Shown here: positions 53,551 through 64,000 of the stretch, in pieces
Layout of the letters: each line of letters opens with the position of its first letter
Numbering within the stretch: the first letter of the stretch is position 1
Source: Leptasterias polaris
Taxonomy: Eukaryota > Echinodermata > Asteroidea > Forcipulatida > Asteriidae
DNA length: 64,000 bases
Reading direction: 5' to 3'
Assembly (NCBI GenBank): GCA_037783415.1
Contig: JAZGTN010000015.1
Span: 5,157,001 to 5,221,000, forward strand
Program-made: the position numbers and the translations under genes
Notes under the pieces: model-generated
The model's database searches: none
What the model was told of the DNA's origin: nothing
The model's input: only the letters and a program-made list of their open reading frames with translations

Positions 53551-54993
53551 TGCAATGCCTCCAATCCCACATTTAACAACCTGTGCACAAGTCTACTTAT
53601 TTACATAGTGTGCAATAAAACATATTGCAAACAGGGGACTCAACAAAGATGGTGTGAGCTGACATTGTATAGGTGTGAGAATGAAGATCATACCATACAT
53701 GTACTTTTAAACACTACTACTAAAGCTAACAAAATAAGATGTTTTCAAGGTAAGCAAATGTAGATCCATTGTTTTCAGAAATGAGCGCAAGCTGAGAACT
53801 ATGTAAACAATGGAAATAGACTTGATATGTTTGCTGCCACCTATTGTTCCAAGGTCTCTCATGTGTCAGTGGTAGTGAAAAGGTTAATTTATTAATACTA
53901 TGTACACGTTTTTAAATAAATCATTGAAGAATTCTATTTACTACATGCAATAAAATATTTCAACCATGCTTTAGACCTTTTTATAGTTAGAAATCTACAA
54001 GTTCATTTAGAATTTTACAATTGGGGAAAAAGTAAAGGCAAACGAGCATTCCATAATAAGTACATGTTCCTTTAATGCCCCTATAAGCAATGACTTGGTA
54101 TAAACAAAAAAATAGGGCAGAAAGTAATGCACATTAAATCAATCATTCTGCTAAATCATCAAGATTTGCCATGTTTTGATTAGACTACCCTTAAATGGAG
54201 ACTACCATTAAATGGAGACTACCAAACTCCCTTCAGAAAAAATACTAAAAATTAATGTTACCAACACACGAGGGCGCCGTCATGAGTTTGTGGGCTCAAT
54301 TTCATACAACTGGTTGGTTTAGTAGATCATACTGCTTCACAAATTCAAGGAAAAATTAGAAAAGAACCAGTCACAGACACCATATACCTCATGGCATTTT
54401 CCACCGGTAACCCGTTTCTGTGAACCACAGTACATGTATTTCCTTACGTAGCATATATTTGGAGCTTCAGAGCTACAGTAAAATGTTCCTGGTAGTACAG
54501 AGTCTGTTCTTTGAAGGGACCTTGGTCCCTGCCCATACATACAAAATTCTCCAGGTTTTAACCCCGACAATTATGCCACTCCTATTATCTGCCAATTTAC
54601 GTATAGAATTTCAAACGTTTGAAATGCACAAAGATCAGTCACTTGACTCTTAAAAAGGTGTACTTTTTACAGGGCTCATCCACTGGACTGCATACGTAAA
54701 TCCAGTTATTTGGGCATTGGGCCAGTGAACTCAAAACCCAGCAGTCCAGAGTTTTTTCAAACCCACTTTTAAAGATTTACTTTATACTTTAAAAGCTTCT
54801 AAAGCTCCCAAGCTGCAAAGAAAAAGAAATATACTTCGCATTGTAGAAACATTTTCAGTCCAGTGAAAATTCTTTGCTTAGACCGAGTGGAGATTTTCTT
54901 GTAATTTGAGCCTTAACTTAGTTGATGACATTAGAGGAAGGTTATTCTTATGGTACGTTTTGGGGGTTGAGAAATCAGGGTCGGTTTACCGTC
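53551..54993 (-). other. Probable CHMP3 3'UTR / intergenic
   Basis: Downstream of the CHMP3 stop on the minus strand. The nearest AATAAA-type signal on that strand is around 53887. No repeat family recognised, and the transcript end cannot be fixed. Confidence 0.35.
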
Positions 54994-57900
54994 TTAACTG
55001 CGGAGTGCTTCAAGTCTTGCCTGCATCTCCGAAATGTCTTCAGCTGCCTCTTCCTCCTCATCAGAGACAACGGCTGTTGCTCCTGCCGGAAGGTCATCTT
55101 TGACTGCTTTGGGTGCGTCACTGAGATGGTCTGAAATGAAAAACATGGGGTGTAAAGTAGTAAACATCGTGGGTTCATTGCAAGTTCCTGCCATTAAAAA
55201 ACAGGGGGTCAAATGAAGATCGAAAGGTTAACAGTCTGGTCCCTTATATGATGAGAACCAGTGTTCATTATTGCTGTTACATAAAGGGAACATGACAGAG
55301 GTGAAAGCAAATCTATATTACCCTGTGTACTGGAATAGGTAGTACAAATAAGATACAGAACAGTAAGAATGTATCCTAGCCTCTAAGGTTCCAATGGCCA
55401 GCATCCAATTGGCCACTTGTGAGTTAGATTTAGAATAATATCTGATACAATGACTTGATTGGTCAGAATGAACACTCGCATTGGATTTCCCCAGACGAAA
55501 GAAAGTGTTGCTACACATGTACCTCACATGTTACAGGGGAAGCTTCAATATAGCAACTTCATTTTCATGTTGCTTGGGCAGAAAAACTAGCTACATGTAA
55601 ACACAACTATGCTTTACCAGAAAAGGTAACCAGCCAACAAAATACAATTCCACAATTAGCATCTGTGACTGGTATCCTGCTTATTGTTTCTTGGCACAAA
55701 TTGTTTATGCAAAGTTTTCTGCTTTATGAAATTGAACCCAGATGGGCAAAGCCTGGTACAATTGCATTTCATTTATTCTGGTTGTGAAGCCAACCAGACT
55801 CTCAGAAAAGCAAACTTAATCACTGTACCGTACTAGCCAAGCACCCAGTGGAGAATTAACAAGGAAGGAAGTTTCAGTTTTAGATGTGGAAGGAAAACTA
55901 AAGAGAATTATTCCAGGGAAAACCCAAGGAGTCACATAGAGACTGGTAACCAAATCCACATAGTGCCCGCCAGCATGATTCGAACCGGTTCCCAGAGGTG
56001 GAAGGTGAGGAAAAATATCACTGTGCCAACCCGACCACCTGTGCACATTCATTCAAAATTGTGTAGTATTCGGTATCTATTATGAAACTAGGCAAAAGCT
56101 TGCCCTGAGCCATGTGAAATAACAACTGTCTCTCGTCCGAGGAATTCAAATCTAAGCAGTCAATTATGACTAGTACCGGTGTCGTTTATATCAGGCACCA
56201 ATTTCATAGAGGTGCTTAAAGGCACTGGACACCTTTGGTAATTGTCAAAGACCAGTATTCTCACTTGGTGTATCCCAACATATGCATAAAATAACAAACC
56301 TGTGAAAATTTGGGCTGAATTGGTCGTCGAAGTTGCAAGAAAATAATGAAAGAAAAAACATCCTTGTTGCACAAATTTGTGTGCTTTCAGATGCCAATAA
56401 TAAAAGGCTTCGCTGAAGTCTTTTATTATTTGAGTGAGAAATTACCTTTTTCTCAAAAACTACGTTACTTCAGAGGGAGTCGTTTCTCACAATGTTTTAT
56501 ACTATCAACAGCTCTCCATTGCTCGTTACCAAGTAAGTTTTTATGCTAACAATTATTTTGAGTAATTACCAATAGTGTTCAGTGCCTTTAAGCAAAAAAA
56601 AAAACTAAGCAGTAAGCACAACAAAATTACGGGAAAAATTGTTAGGTTATAAGCCAAAATACTATGTCACATGTACCATCCGTGGCTAGTATCCTGCTCA
56701 CTTCTGCTGAGCAGAAAATCGTTACGCACCAATTTAAGCTATTAAATTATTGTATATTATTGTGGCGTGTCGTGGCCGAGCGGATAAGAGCACCGAACTC
56801 AAGCTCTGGTGTTTCTGATCAGCAGAGTGTGGGTTCGAATCCCAGTCGTGACACTTGCGTCCTTAAGCAAGACACTTAACCACATGCTTCGTCCTTCGGA
56901 TGGGACGTTAAGCCGTAGGTCCCGTGTGTTGTGTAATGCACGTAAAAGAACCCAGTGCACTTATCGTAAAGAGAAGGGGTTCGCCCCGGTGTTCCTGGTT
57001 TGATTGGCTGCATATTGCGCCACAGCACCTTGTAAACCATTACATGTTGCTATGTAAAGGAATAGGTCTCATACTTCAACACGTAACTCCACATACCTTG
57101 TAGGAAAAATACTGAGCGCTTTGAGACACCCATCGGGAGTATAAAGCGCTATATAAGAACTGCGTATTATTATTATTATTAAAGCAGCAGAATGAAATTG
57201 GGCCAAGTACATGTATGTACATATGTAAATTCAAATCTAACTCACAAATGGCATATTTCTGCATTATTTGACAAACAGAGTGACAATGAGAAGCCTCCCT
57301 TGAAATTTTAATAAACATTTATTTCAAATATCAAGTAATAAACCACAAGGGAAACTGCTGACAGGGTAAATTATACATAATTTGGGGTTGAACAAAGAAA
57401 CATTTACTAGAGCAGGTACTCTATCGACTCAGCTATCAGGCCCCGATGTTTGCGGCCACCCTATTTTGTCAACAACTTTGTTCGGGGGTGCCAGTCAGCC
57501 TGACTGGCACATTAATCCGGAGGTCGCAGGTTCACTTCACGCAAATTTGTCTTTGTTCACCCACCCTCCCCAAAGTCAAATAAAAGTGAAGAATAAACTC
57601 ACTTGCTGTGATCTCAAAGAGAATTTTCTCAACCTCCTCCGAGGAGGCTTCCTCCAGGTCATCATCCTCCATGGACTCAAAAGTGTCTTCCAACATCTCC
57701 TCGATGATGCCTGCTTTCATCATTTCCTTAGACATTTCCATCATTGTTGCCTGTACCTCGCTAACTTTACACAGCTGCTGCATGTACTTCATGACCTCTG
57801 CACTCTTCTCCAGAGCACCGGACATCCGGATAACAGCTACAAAGGAATCAAGAAATTAACTTCTAGACAAATTAATTCAACTTATTTAACTTCATTCAGT

Positions 57901-60900
57901 TTAAATCTTAATCAGCGAAATCTAATCATGTGGAAAGTCAATTCAAGCCATATCCGTGAAATTCAATTCATAAATGGTTCCGATATATTGTGACTGTTTG
58001 AAACATGATCACGTGGTATCACCAATAAAGACATGGTTGGAGCTGTTCAAGACCAGCTTGTACATGTACACACACATTGCGACAATAAATGAAATGAAAA
58101 TATGTAAGACACAGGCATAAAACAAATTTGATGTAAATCACAATAGTTTTGAACTGATGAGGGGAAGACAAATTTCTATTTCAGTGGTTATTATTTGATA
58201 AAATTGTTTAGCATGTTTAAAAAAAGAAGAAAAAAGAAGAAGAAGATAATTGAATGGGAGTAAAAGGTAACTACTCAGTTGTGAACTTTCAAAGTCCTTG
58301 ATATCCGACTCCGACTGAACCATTCAACATACAAGTAAGAGGGGGGGTGAGGTCCCACAGTAGTGCAACTTTTTTTTCTGAGGGGCTGAAAAATATTTTC
58401 ACTCAAATACTTTGTGCACAAAATTGTACAGATTTACAGACCTACACAGATCTAACCCACTGACAAAGTGGAGCCATCTGTTCTTTGTTAACATTAACAG
58501 GTTTTCAGATGTTTTCTGACAGCCGGTGCTAGGTTCTGCGGTTGTCATCACCCCCTCCTTCCGCCTCCTTCTGTCAAACTTTTTGGCTGACTGGGGTGGG
58601 GTGCCAGGACCTAGTGGTACCATTCCCCATTTTTGTAGTTCCTGAGGGTACTTCCTCATTTAAGACCAGGTAGGGTCTTGGCCGTGGGATAATAATGGAC
58701 CTCCCCTTTAGCTGTGCCCATTACCAAATGGCCGAGACCCTTTCCGGTCTAACAGGCCATTTAAAGCCCAAGTCTACATGTATACCCTTTGGCATATTAA
58801 TAGTTTAGATTTTTCTTTACCTAATTGGTTCTTCATCTGCATACTAACTGAGTTGAGCTGTGCCTTGGAGGTGTAAATCCTCGTCTTAGCTTTCCTAGAG
58901 TTGACAATTTCCTTAGCCAGGATTTTACAGACATCCTTTTGTCCTTTTTTGGCTGCATCTTTGATGGATCTCTTCACTTTGAGTTCTTCTCTTTCAATCG
59001 CTATAACCCAAGATTGAAATAAGAAAATTCATTACATAATAATAATAATAATAACCTAGACTTCTATAGCGCATTTCATCTTCGAAGAAAATAGCAATGC
59101 GCTTTACAGGTACAGTAATGAAAAAACAATTTGATGAATAAAATAATACAGTTTGAATGACATTACATTAGAAAGCAATTTTAAACAGGTATGTTTTCAA
59201 TTGCGATTGAAAGAAAGTTAAATCTGTGATGGTTCGGAGAGTAGTGGGGAGAGAGTTCCAGAGATGCGAAGCTGCAGATGAGAATCTTCTGGATCCATAT
59301 GACTTGGTCCTGTCTTTCGTGGGTTCAATGAGGTGTTGAGATGCAGAACGGAGGGATCGAGTGGGTATGTAAGGGGTAACAAGTTCAGAAATATAGCTGG
59401 GACAGAGTTGATGAAGTGCTTTGAAAGTTAGAATAATGACTTTGTACTGGATTCTCCGGGATACGGGCAGCCAGTGTAGTTCCTGTAGAGTGGGAGTGAT
59501 GTGCTCTTGCCTTGGTAATTTGGAGACTAGTCTGGCAGCTGAATTTTGAATTCGCTGAAGCTTGGCGATGTCTTTATTGGGGAGGTTGATGAGGAGACAG
59601 TTACAAGAATTACAAGTACTTTCCTTAGCAAAAGAGTTTGCGTAGTCATATTTTCTGCTTAAAAGCTCTATCAAATTGGGCTCTAAGTAGGATTTTAAAC
59701 TTTGCATGGGGGAAATACAATCTGGTAAGATTAACGGTAACACCATTTGTCTTTAAAAGCAAACTTTCATTCTTGATTCTGACCGGTCAATAGGTGTGGT
59801 GAGCATCTACGGAAACAGGGAAAGGCTAGCGAAGAATTGATAGAACATTTAGGGCAAGTTAACAAAATTAGTTCACAAAGAGAACTAGCATTTTTGAGAT
59901 TCATAAGTACATGTAGGACACTACAGCAGTGCACTGTTTGGCTTGGGTGTGTACAGACACATTTATCAAAAATGGCTTAGGGACAATGATGGAGGATGAT
60001 GTAAACATCTGTTTAACTCTCAAATTCCACATAACAGAACTTCATTCTTCCTGTGTGAGTGCAACTGCTCTCCTCTCCACACACCTTGTCCAAGGAGTGT
60101 GAAAGACAGCACGTAGTTGTAGTTATTTATATTTTATTTTTTGGGGCGGGAAAAACATAATCTTTTTTCACAGCAGAAAATGACCTAATGATGTGGCTTT
60201 TGTTTGCTTTAATCGTGTAAAATAATACTTCAATCTGGTGTGCATATGAATCATACGATAGTACACGAACATGTAGGGCCTACGTGCTTAGATAAATCAT
60301 CAAGCATTTGTCAAGAACAGTCATAGTTTCTAAAATCATGTTTTAATTTAACTTTTTGTACACTAATGAGTTAAGTTTGACTTACGGAGCACAAAGAGCT
60401 CTCCTCAATAACTTAAAGGCCCTGTACACTATTGGTAAGATCGAAAAACACAAATGTTCACAGATTCACACATAACTTACATGATTTAAAGTAAGTAATG
60501 GTAGAAAGGGTTCCTTAAAATATTTTTGCCTAAAATGCTATCGTTTCTGAGAAATGAGTAAAACAATAGTTTTTATCGCGCGCGATAATAAACTCGATGT
60601 TTGAAAAACAGAAAACACATAAGGTCTCTTTTCACTATTTTCTCGTGACCTCGATGACCAATTGAGCTAAAATTTTCACAGGTTTGTTATTTCATGTATG
60701 TGGTTGATTACACAAAACATGAACACTGTCTGTGATTATTTTGTCAGCTCTGCCAATCCTGTATAATACCTTTAAGGAGAGCAGTTGAATAACAGTTCTC
60801 CTCACAATTCTCAAAATAAAAAACTGACATTAAACTCACATCTGATCTGTCTATCAAGCTTTCGGCCCTCTCTTGTCATAAACTGACATTAAACTCACAT

Positions 60901-62557
60901 CTGATCTGTCTATCAAGCTTTCGGCCCTCTCTTGTCATAAACTGACATTAAACTCACATCTGATCTGTCTATCAAGCTTTCGGCCCTCTCTTGTCATATT
61001 TCTTGTCCATTCTTGCACCTGATAATATTTCAAGGAAACCATACCAAATCATTATCAAACTAATTTGATTAATTAGTTACAGATGATTGATTGAAAGCCT
61101 CAGCTCTGGCCCCTGACAAGGAGGCAGTGGGGTTACTTTCGCCTGAACAACTAAAGTCACAACAAATGATTGCTGTGCCCAGTCGCAACTGACACTTTCA
61201 ACTACTGTTAACCGTGCCGCCACAAAAAGTACAACTGAACAAATAGTCGCAACTGGTGTCAAAGTCTTTTTGTTTCTCCCAAACTCTAGTTGCAAAAATC
61301 GTAACCCTCCATCGTCCCAACAATCGTAGACCGTCGGGAGATGGAGGGTTACGATTATCGCAACTACCCAAACTCAAACCCTGAAGGGGCAGATTTGTTT
61401 ACTTTGAACATTTGTTGCATCTGCGACTCGGGTAGTTGCAATAATCGTAGCCCTCCAACCTTCCGACGGGAGGATGGAGGGTCACGATTATCCCAACTAC
61501 GACTCGGGCTACTCTAGAATTAGGTAGATGGTTCCGCTATTGTCTCCTCCATGAGGTGACGATACCGGAACGAACCTCCAGGGAGTAGACTCGGGTCTAT
61601 GTCATTTACTGTGAAAATGTAAATAATTAAAAAAAGCTGTTAAGGCCAAGAGAATGAAAGTTATAGATTTGTGTCCGGACTTTTATGAAAACACATGAGG
61701 CTTTTTTTCATTATTCATTATTCATTATTTTTTAATGATTGTCGTGTTTTATTTACAAATTCAATACAACTGAACTTACAACATGTACAAGCAGCGGCGG
61801 CAATAATGCGGCATAGCTAGTCTTGGTGCAAGACGTTCTTGTTGAGTTAGTAAAACCATAAAACCATAGGGCCTACATGCACTCAACAACACTATACGCG
61901 TCGCGACTATTCCACCGATAGAGGGCGTCTTCTGGAAGTCGGGAATCCCTGAGTGCGATGTGTGGTGGTTATCTGGAAGTTTCCCAACAGCGCCCGATAG
62001 TCATTATGCGCGGGGGCGATAGTTGCGTGATAATGAACAACAACGTCTTGCACCAAGACTACGGCAAGCGATGATACTGTTAAATGGCTGCATTTACGTG
62101 GTAAATAGATCGTCTTTCCGCTGTGGGCGATTTGGAACAGAATTTCTGTGATAAAAGGGATTTTTTTTTAAATAATGAAATTTGTTAAAATAATGAAAAT
62201 TTTCGTGCGGTACTTTTCAGGCATGCGGGCGGTGGACGCAAATCTATAACTTTCATTCTCGTGGCCTAAATAAAAAACCGTGTTGGGTTGTTTGTACTCC
62301 TACTCCTAGTCCTAGAACTACGAGGTTTGTTCCGCTATCATCTCCACAAATGTGGAGACGATAACGGAATGAACCTCGTACAGTCGTAGTTCTAGGACTA
62401 GAGTAGGAGTAGATTGTTGGTATTCATATTCATAATAATGTTGGTATCAGCTCAGTTTAGTTATTTTAGTTATGAGGATAAACTCTACCTTACTAACATT
62501 AGCCTTACTTACCTGTTCCTTCGGATCTTTTTGAGGTGTTTTACCAAAGAGGCCCAT
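54994..62557 (-). CDS. CHMP3: Charged multivesicular body protein 3 (ESCRT-III, VPS24)
   Basis: Five coding exons give 218 aa (human CHMP3 is 222): 62557-62513, 61018-60958, 59000-58821, 57836-57603 and 55130-54994. All phases join (0, 1, 1, 1). The ATG has a strong context (accATGGG). Order: MGLFGKTPQKDPKEQ (membrane-inserting N terminus), VQEWTRNMTREGRKLDRQIR (basic helix 1), REELKVKRSIKDAAKKGQKD through NQLAVIRMSGALEKS (helix 2), EVQATMMEMSKEMMKAGIIE EMLEDTFESMEDDD (helices 3-4), acidic linker, and SEMQARLEALRS (C-terminal MIM motif that binds MIT domains such as VPS4). CHMP3 copolymerises with CHMP2/CHMP4 in endosomal sorting and membrane scission in the cytosol (family knowledge). Exon 2 is only 61 bp, and its 3' part with the donor is tandemly triplicated into the intron (60821-60997). 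Convergent with the cyclase gene. Confidence 0.95.
55567..55740. repeat. MITE family A relative in CHMP3 intron 4
   Basis: gcttgggcagaaaaactagc, then ccagaaaaggtaaccagcca, then gcaaagttttctgctttatg aaattgaaccca match the order of family A. The left end is decayed. Confidence 0.5.
56216..56591. mobile_element. TTAA-flanked MITE (family B) nested in family A
   Basis: TTAA at 56216-56219 and 56588-56591. Ends AAAGGCACTGGACACCTTTG and ATAGTGTTCAGTGCCTTT. The TTAA target is the centre of family A's own gcTTAAgca word, so the insertion site is readable. Confidence 0.88.
56763..57181 (+). mobile_element. tRNA-derived SINE, best-preserved copy
   Basis: tRNA-like head: gtggccgagcggataagagc (A box) and gtgggttcgaatcccagtcg (B box). 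Body: ggatgggacgttaagccgta ggtcccgtgtg, gggttcgccccggtgttcc. Tail: gcgctttgagacacccatcg, gcgctatataagaactgcgt, then (ATT)n. The 3' tail resembles that of the LINE fragment at 59037-59760, as expected if LINE machinery moved it. Confidence 0.85.
57385..57560. repeat. Decayed tRNA-like element bounded by gttgaacaaagaaa inverted words
   Basis: ggttgaacaaagaaacattt at the left and aaatttgtctttgttcaccc at the right are mirrored. Inside are tRNA-like words (ctatcgactcagctatcagg; ggaggtcgcaggttcactt) and a small hairpin (gccagtcagcctgactggc). Ends 43 bp below the donor of CHMP3 exon 4. Confidence 0.45.
58310..58660. repeat. Dispersed repeat (family U), copy 2
   Basis: actgaaccattcaacatac aagaggggggg, ctgaggggctgaaaaat and actttgtgcacaaaattgta cagatttacagac follow the same order as 35168-35440. 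CHMP3 intron 3. Confidence 0.4.
59037..59760 (-). mobile_element. 5'-truncated L2/CR1-type LINE, RT C-terminal remnant
   Basis: The minus frame is open for about 190 codons to a stop at 59168. Signature: NLPNKDIAKLQRIQNSAARL, ITPTLQELHWLPVSRRIQYK, ILTFKALHQLCPSYISELV, SYGSRRFSSAASHLWNSLP, FFQSQLKTYLFKIAF. This is the standard C-terminal region of L2/CR1/Rex1-type reverse transcriptases. The 3'UTR is short, contains gcgctatagaagtctaggt, and ends in (TTA)n on the minus strand at 59037-59055. The catalytic domain is absent. In CHMP3 intron 2. Confidence 0.88.
59761..60412. other. CHMP3 intron 2, middle part
   Basis: Nothing recognised. Confidence 0.35.
60413..60775. mobile_element. TTAA-flanked 363-bp MITE (family B), young copy 2
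   Basis: TTAA at 60413-60416 and 60772-60775. Same length and orientation as 48799-49161; I count about three base differences along the element. It lies just 46 bp from the exon-2 tandem array, in CHMP3 intron 2. Confidence 0.88.
60821..60997 (-). repeat. Perfect 59-bp x3 tandem array containing CHMP3 exon-2 end and 5' splice site
   Basis: Units at 60821-60879, 60880-60938 and 60939-60997 are identical. On the minus strand each unit runs: ATGACAAGAGAGGGCCGAAA, gcttgatagacagatcagat, then gtgagtttaatgtcagttt. So each has 40 bases of coding sequence plus the donor and 19 intron bases. Only the first unit (60997 downward) is attached to the upstream half of exon 2. Read-through past its donor reaches a TGA within nine codons. 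Confidence 0.95.
61112..61500. repeat. Complex inverted-repeat segment in CHMP3 intron 1
   Basis: Mirrored and direct copies of taaccctccatcgtcccaac, ggagggttacgattatcgca act, agtcgcaact and actcgggtagttgcaataat cgtagccctcca. It can fold into several alternative hairpins. The left limit near 61112 is approximate. Confidence 0.5.
61535..61600. repeat. Hairpin, GTTCCGCTAT family, copy 1
   Basis: ggttccgctattgtctcctc mirrors gacgataccggaacgaacct. The same stem recurs at 62326-62375. Confidence 0.65.
61643..62269. mobile_element. TIR element (family G relative) with an internal foldback
   Basis: TAAGGCCAAGAGAATGAAAG ttatagatttgtgtccgga at the left mirrors gacgcaaatctataactttc attctcgtggccta at the right. 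A second inverted pair, agtcttggtgcaagacgttc (~61819) and aacgtcttgcaccaagact (~62042), lies inside, so a smaller palindrome is nested. No ORF. Confidence 0.75.
62296..62410. repeat. Long hairpin, GTTCCGCTAT family, copy 2
   Basis: tactcctactcctagtccta gaactacgaggtttgttccg ctatcatctcc mirrors ggagacgataacggaatgaa cctcg...tagttctaggactag agtaggagta. It lies 103 bp below the CHMP3 exon 1 donor. Confidence 0.75.
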
Positions 62558-64000
62558 GGTTAGTGAATGCGTGAAACTTTCTTTTAAAAATGTTGATGTG
62601 TGAACTTCGGGATCTTTATTGAGACTGATGTGTGATGATGACTAATTTGCTTGTGTTGTTGTGTATTCTAATTCTGCATTCACTCTAAAATCAACGAACA
62701 TTGTTCAGTCATTTTAATAAATCGATAGACTTCGATGAAACACTGGTTTACTTGGTGGCTTCATCAAATCCGTGTTTCATCCATCGAATAGGCGATCATC
62801 AAGAAGTGCTGAAGGTAAACCAAGGAAAAAAACTATAGAAATTTTGTCAGGTATTTTTTTTACAATTGAAACTAGTTAGCAAATAGTTTATAGTCTGGAG
62901 CCCGATTTACGAACCAGCTATACTTAAACCACACGCTAACATGAAAGACTAGACTTTAATTGCAACAAAATAACCAGCGGCTGTTGAACCTGTACTCCTA
63001 TACTAAACTCGAACAGCCGTAGTAGACACATTTTGCGTTGCATTCGAATGTTGTATGTCCGTCAACGAACGTCAAAGACCTGTGCATTGTAGTTCGGCGA
63101 ATTAGTAATCCGCCGGGCGGAATAGCTTTTTTGTTTTTACCATGTCCTTTATGTCCATATGTACGTCCTAACACTTCCGTATAAAACAAAATAATATTAT
63201 GTTGCATTTATCTTTCTATTATTCTAAGCTATGTTTTTGTATTAGCTACAGGTAGAGGGCGCTACATTGAGTGTTTCTACCTGACTATTCTACCTCCATG
63301 CTCAGAAGGACTGGGCAAGTCTATAAATCTGTTCGTTTTGATCCAGATGTTCGTGTGATACAGATATCTCTTCTCCAGTGATTCGTGTTGCGGACAGTAA
63401 TTCGTGTTGCGATATCGCACTTTAATAAAATGAACGTCGCCAAATCAAGACTAGGGGGAGGCATAATCGAGTGCACGACAGACTGGGTTGTGTCTAATGG
63501 GCAAACAACAACTCAATGAATTCCCGCGACGCTATCGGCGCGTCATATTGTACAGTGGGTAACCTAGCGTGCGCCTCGACCGTGGTAGAAATCCAATAAC
63601 GTTATTGTAAAATGGCCACCAGCCTAGTTTGAGGAGAGTAGAGAGCAGCGGTGACGAAGTCGGAAGTAGAAGAAGTTTGCCGACAGCAGAGTGACTCCAT
63701 TATTTTCTTTACTTTATTTGAAGGTAGATTCTTTTTAAGTCACTCCCGTAGTGTTTACAACCTCCCATTCAATGAAGCAGAATCATGTGTGGTTGTTGAA
63801 ATAATTATGGTCTTATTTTGGGGTTCTTTTTGAAGTAAAAATTTCGTTGAATGTAACAAAAGTCGACACATACCACAACAAATGCGTCATCATCAGTCAG
63901 TGCACAGTGAAGTGTGAACAGACAATAAATCAGTAAAATTGATAATCGTATAATATAGCTTATCGTTGCTGCATCTCTGTGGGTCTTGATGGACATAGCG
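62558..64000. promoter_or_regulatory. CHMP3 upstream region; possible start of a neighbouring gene
   Basis: It should contain the CHMP3 promoter on the minus strand. No TATA element is evident. From ~63430 to 63680 the sequence is GC-richer (ccgcgacgctatcggcgcgt, gcgtgcgcctcgaccgtgg). It includes a short ATGGCCACCAGCCTAGTTTGA mini-ORF and a plausible donor (ttgaag|gtagat at ~63723), as expected of a 5'UTR exon of a plus-strand gene leaving the window. This is speculative. Confidence 0.25.

Larger units (their letters stand above)
56195..57205. mobile_element. MITE family A carrying two later insertions
   Basis: The left end CACCAATTTCATAGAGGTGC is at 56195. The right end GCAGCAGAATGAAATTGGGC finishes at ~57205. 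The original ~190-bp element is split by a TTAA-type MITE (56216-56591) and a SINE (56763-57181). Confidence 0.75.

Noticed and set aside
56763..56860. Possible tRNA gene (also 50348-50424, 42554-42600, 6300-6405)
   Set aside because: A and B boxes are present, but anticodon arms and acceptor stems do not fold properly. The sequences continue into SINE bodies and occur in several diverged copies.

Overview
This is a eukaryotic nuclear window: AT-rich, with intron-split genes, about half a dozen families of palindromic miniature transposons, tRNA-headed SINEs and LINE tails. The gene content (mitoribosomal protein, ESCRT-III subunit, GH29 fucosidase, receptor guanylyl cyclase) and the repeat style fit a marine deuterostome, most likely an echinoderm. 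That assignment is inference; no species is claimed.

Layout. (1) At the left edge, the first coding exon of a ZIP-family zinc transporter (SLC39A13-like) lies on the minus strand at 628-979. It diverges from MRPS18A (plus, five coding exons, 1518-6748) across a ~540 bp shared promoter. (2) At 6.7-10.7 kb is an intergenic stretch holding SINE, Penelope-like and TTAA-flanked repeats. (3) A GH29 alpha-L-fucosidase lies on the minus strand at 10707-12158, with its coding region in a single exon behind a probable 5'UTR intron. (4) A receptor guanylyl cyclase spans 14485-47667 on the plus strand in 19 coding exons (about 1311 aa). All exon phases join cleanly. It has a signal peptide, an ANF-receptor-type ectodomain, one membrane helix, a degenerate kinase-homology domain, a dimerisation helix, a complete GTP-specific cyclase domain and an unusual ~208-residue Ser/Thr-rich tail. 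Its introns carry most of the mobile DNA in the window. (5) At 47.7-55.0 kb is a repeat-filled tail-to-tail interval. (6) CHMP3 (ESCRT-III, VPS24) lies on the minus strand at 54994-62557 in five coding exons. Its second exon is followed by a perfect 59-bp x3 tandem array that copies the exon end together with its 5' splice site. (7) At 62.6-64.0 kb is upstream sequence that may contain the start of another gene.

The genes do not form a pathway; they are independent neighbours. What stands out is the mobile-DNA architecture. Several transposons are nested two or three deep with readable target sites. There is a hAT-like element with an exact 8-bp target duplication, a 1.65-kb element built around a ~136-bp palindromic satellite, and two 363-bp copies that are nearly identical. 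A Penelope-like GIY-YIG endonuclease fragment lies between inverted repeats, and hammerhead-ribozyme-like motifs occur. SINE and LINE tails look alike. No CRISPR array, operon, or convincing tRNA or rRNA gene was seen. Exon boundaries were read by eye from splice signals and frame, and should be confirmed with transcripts.
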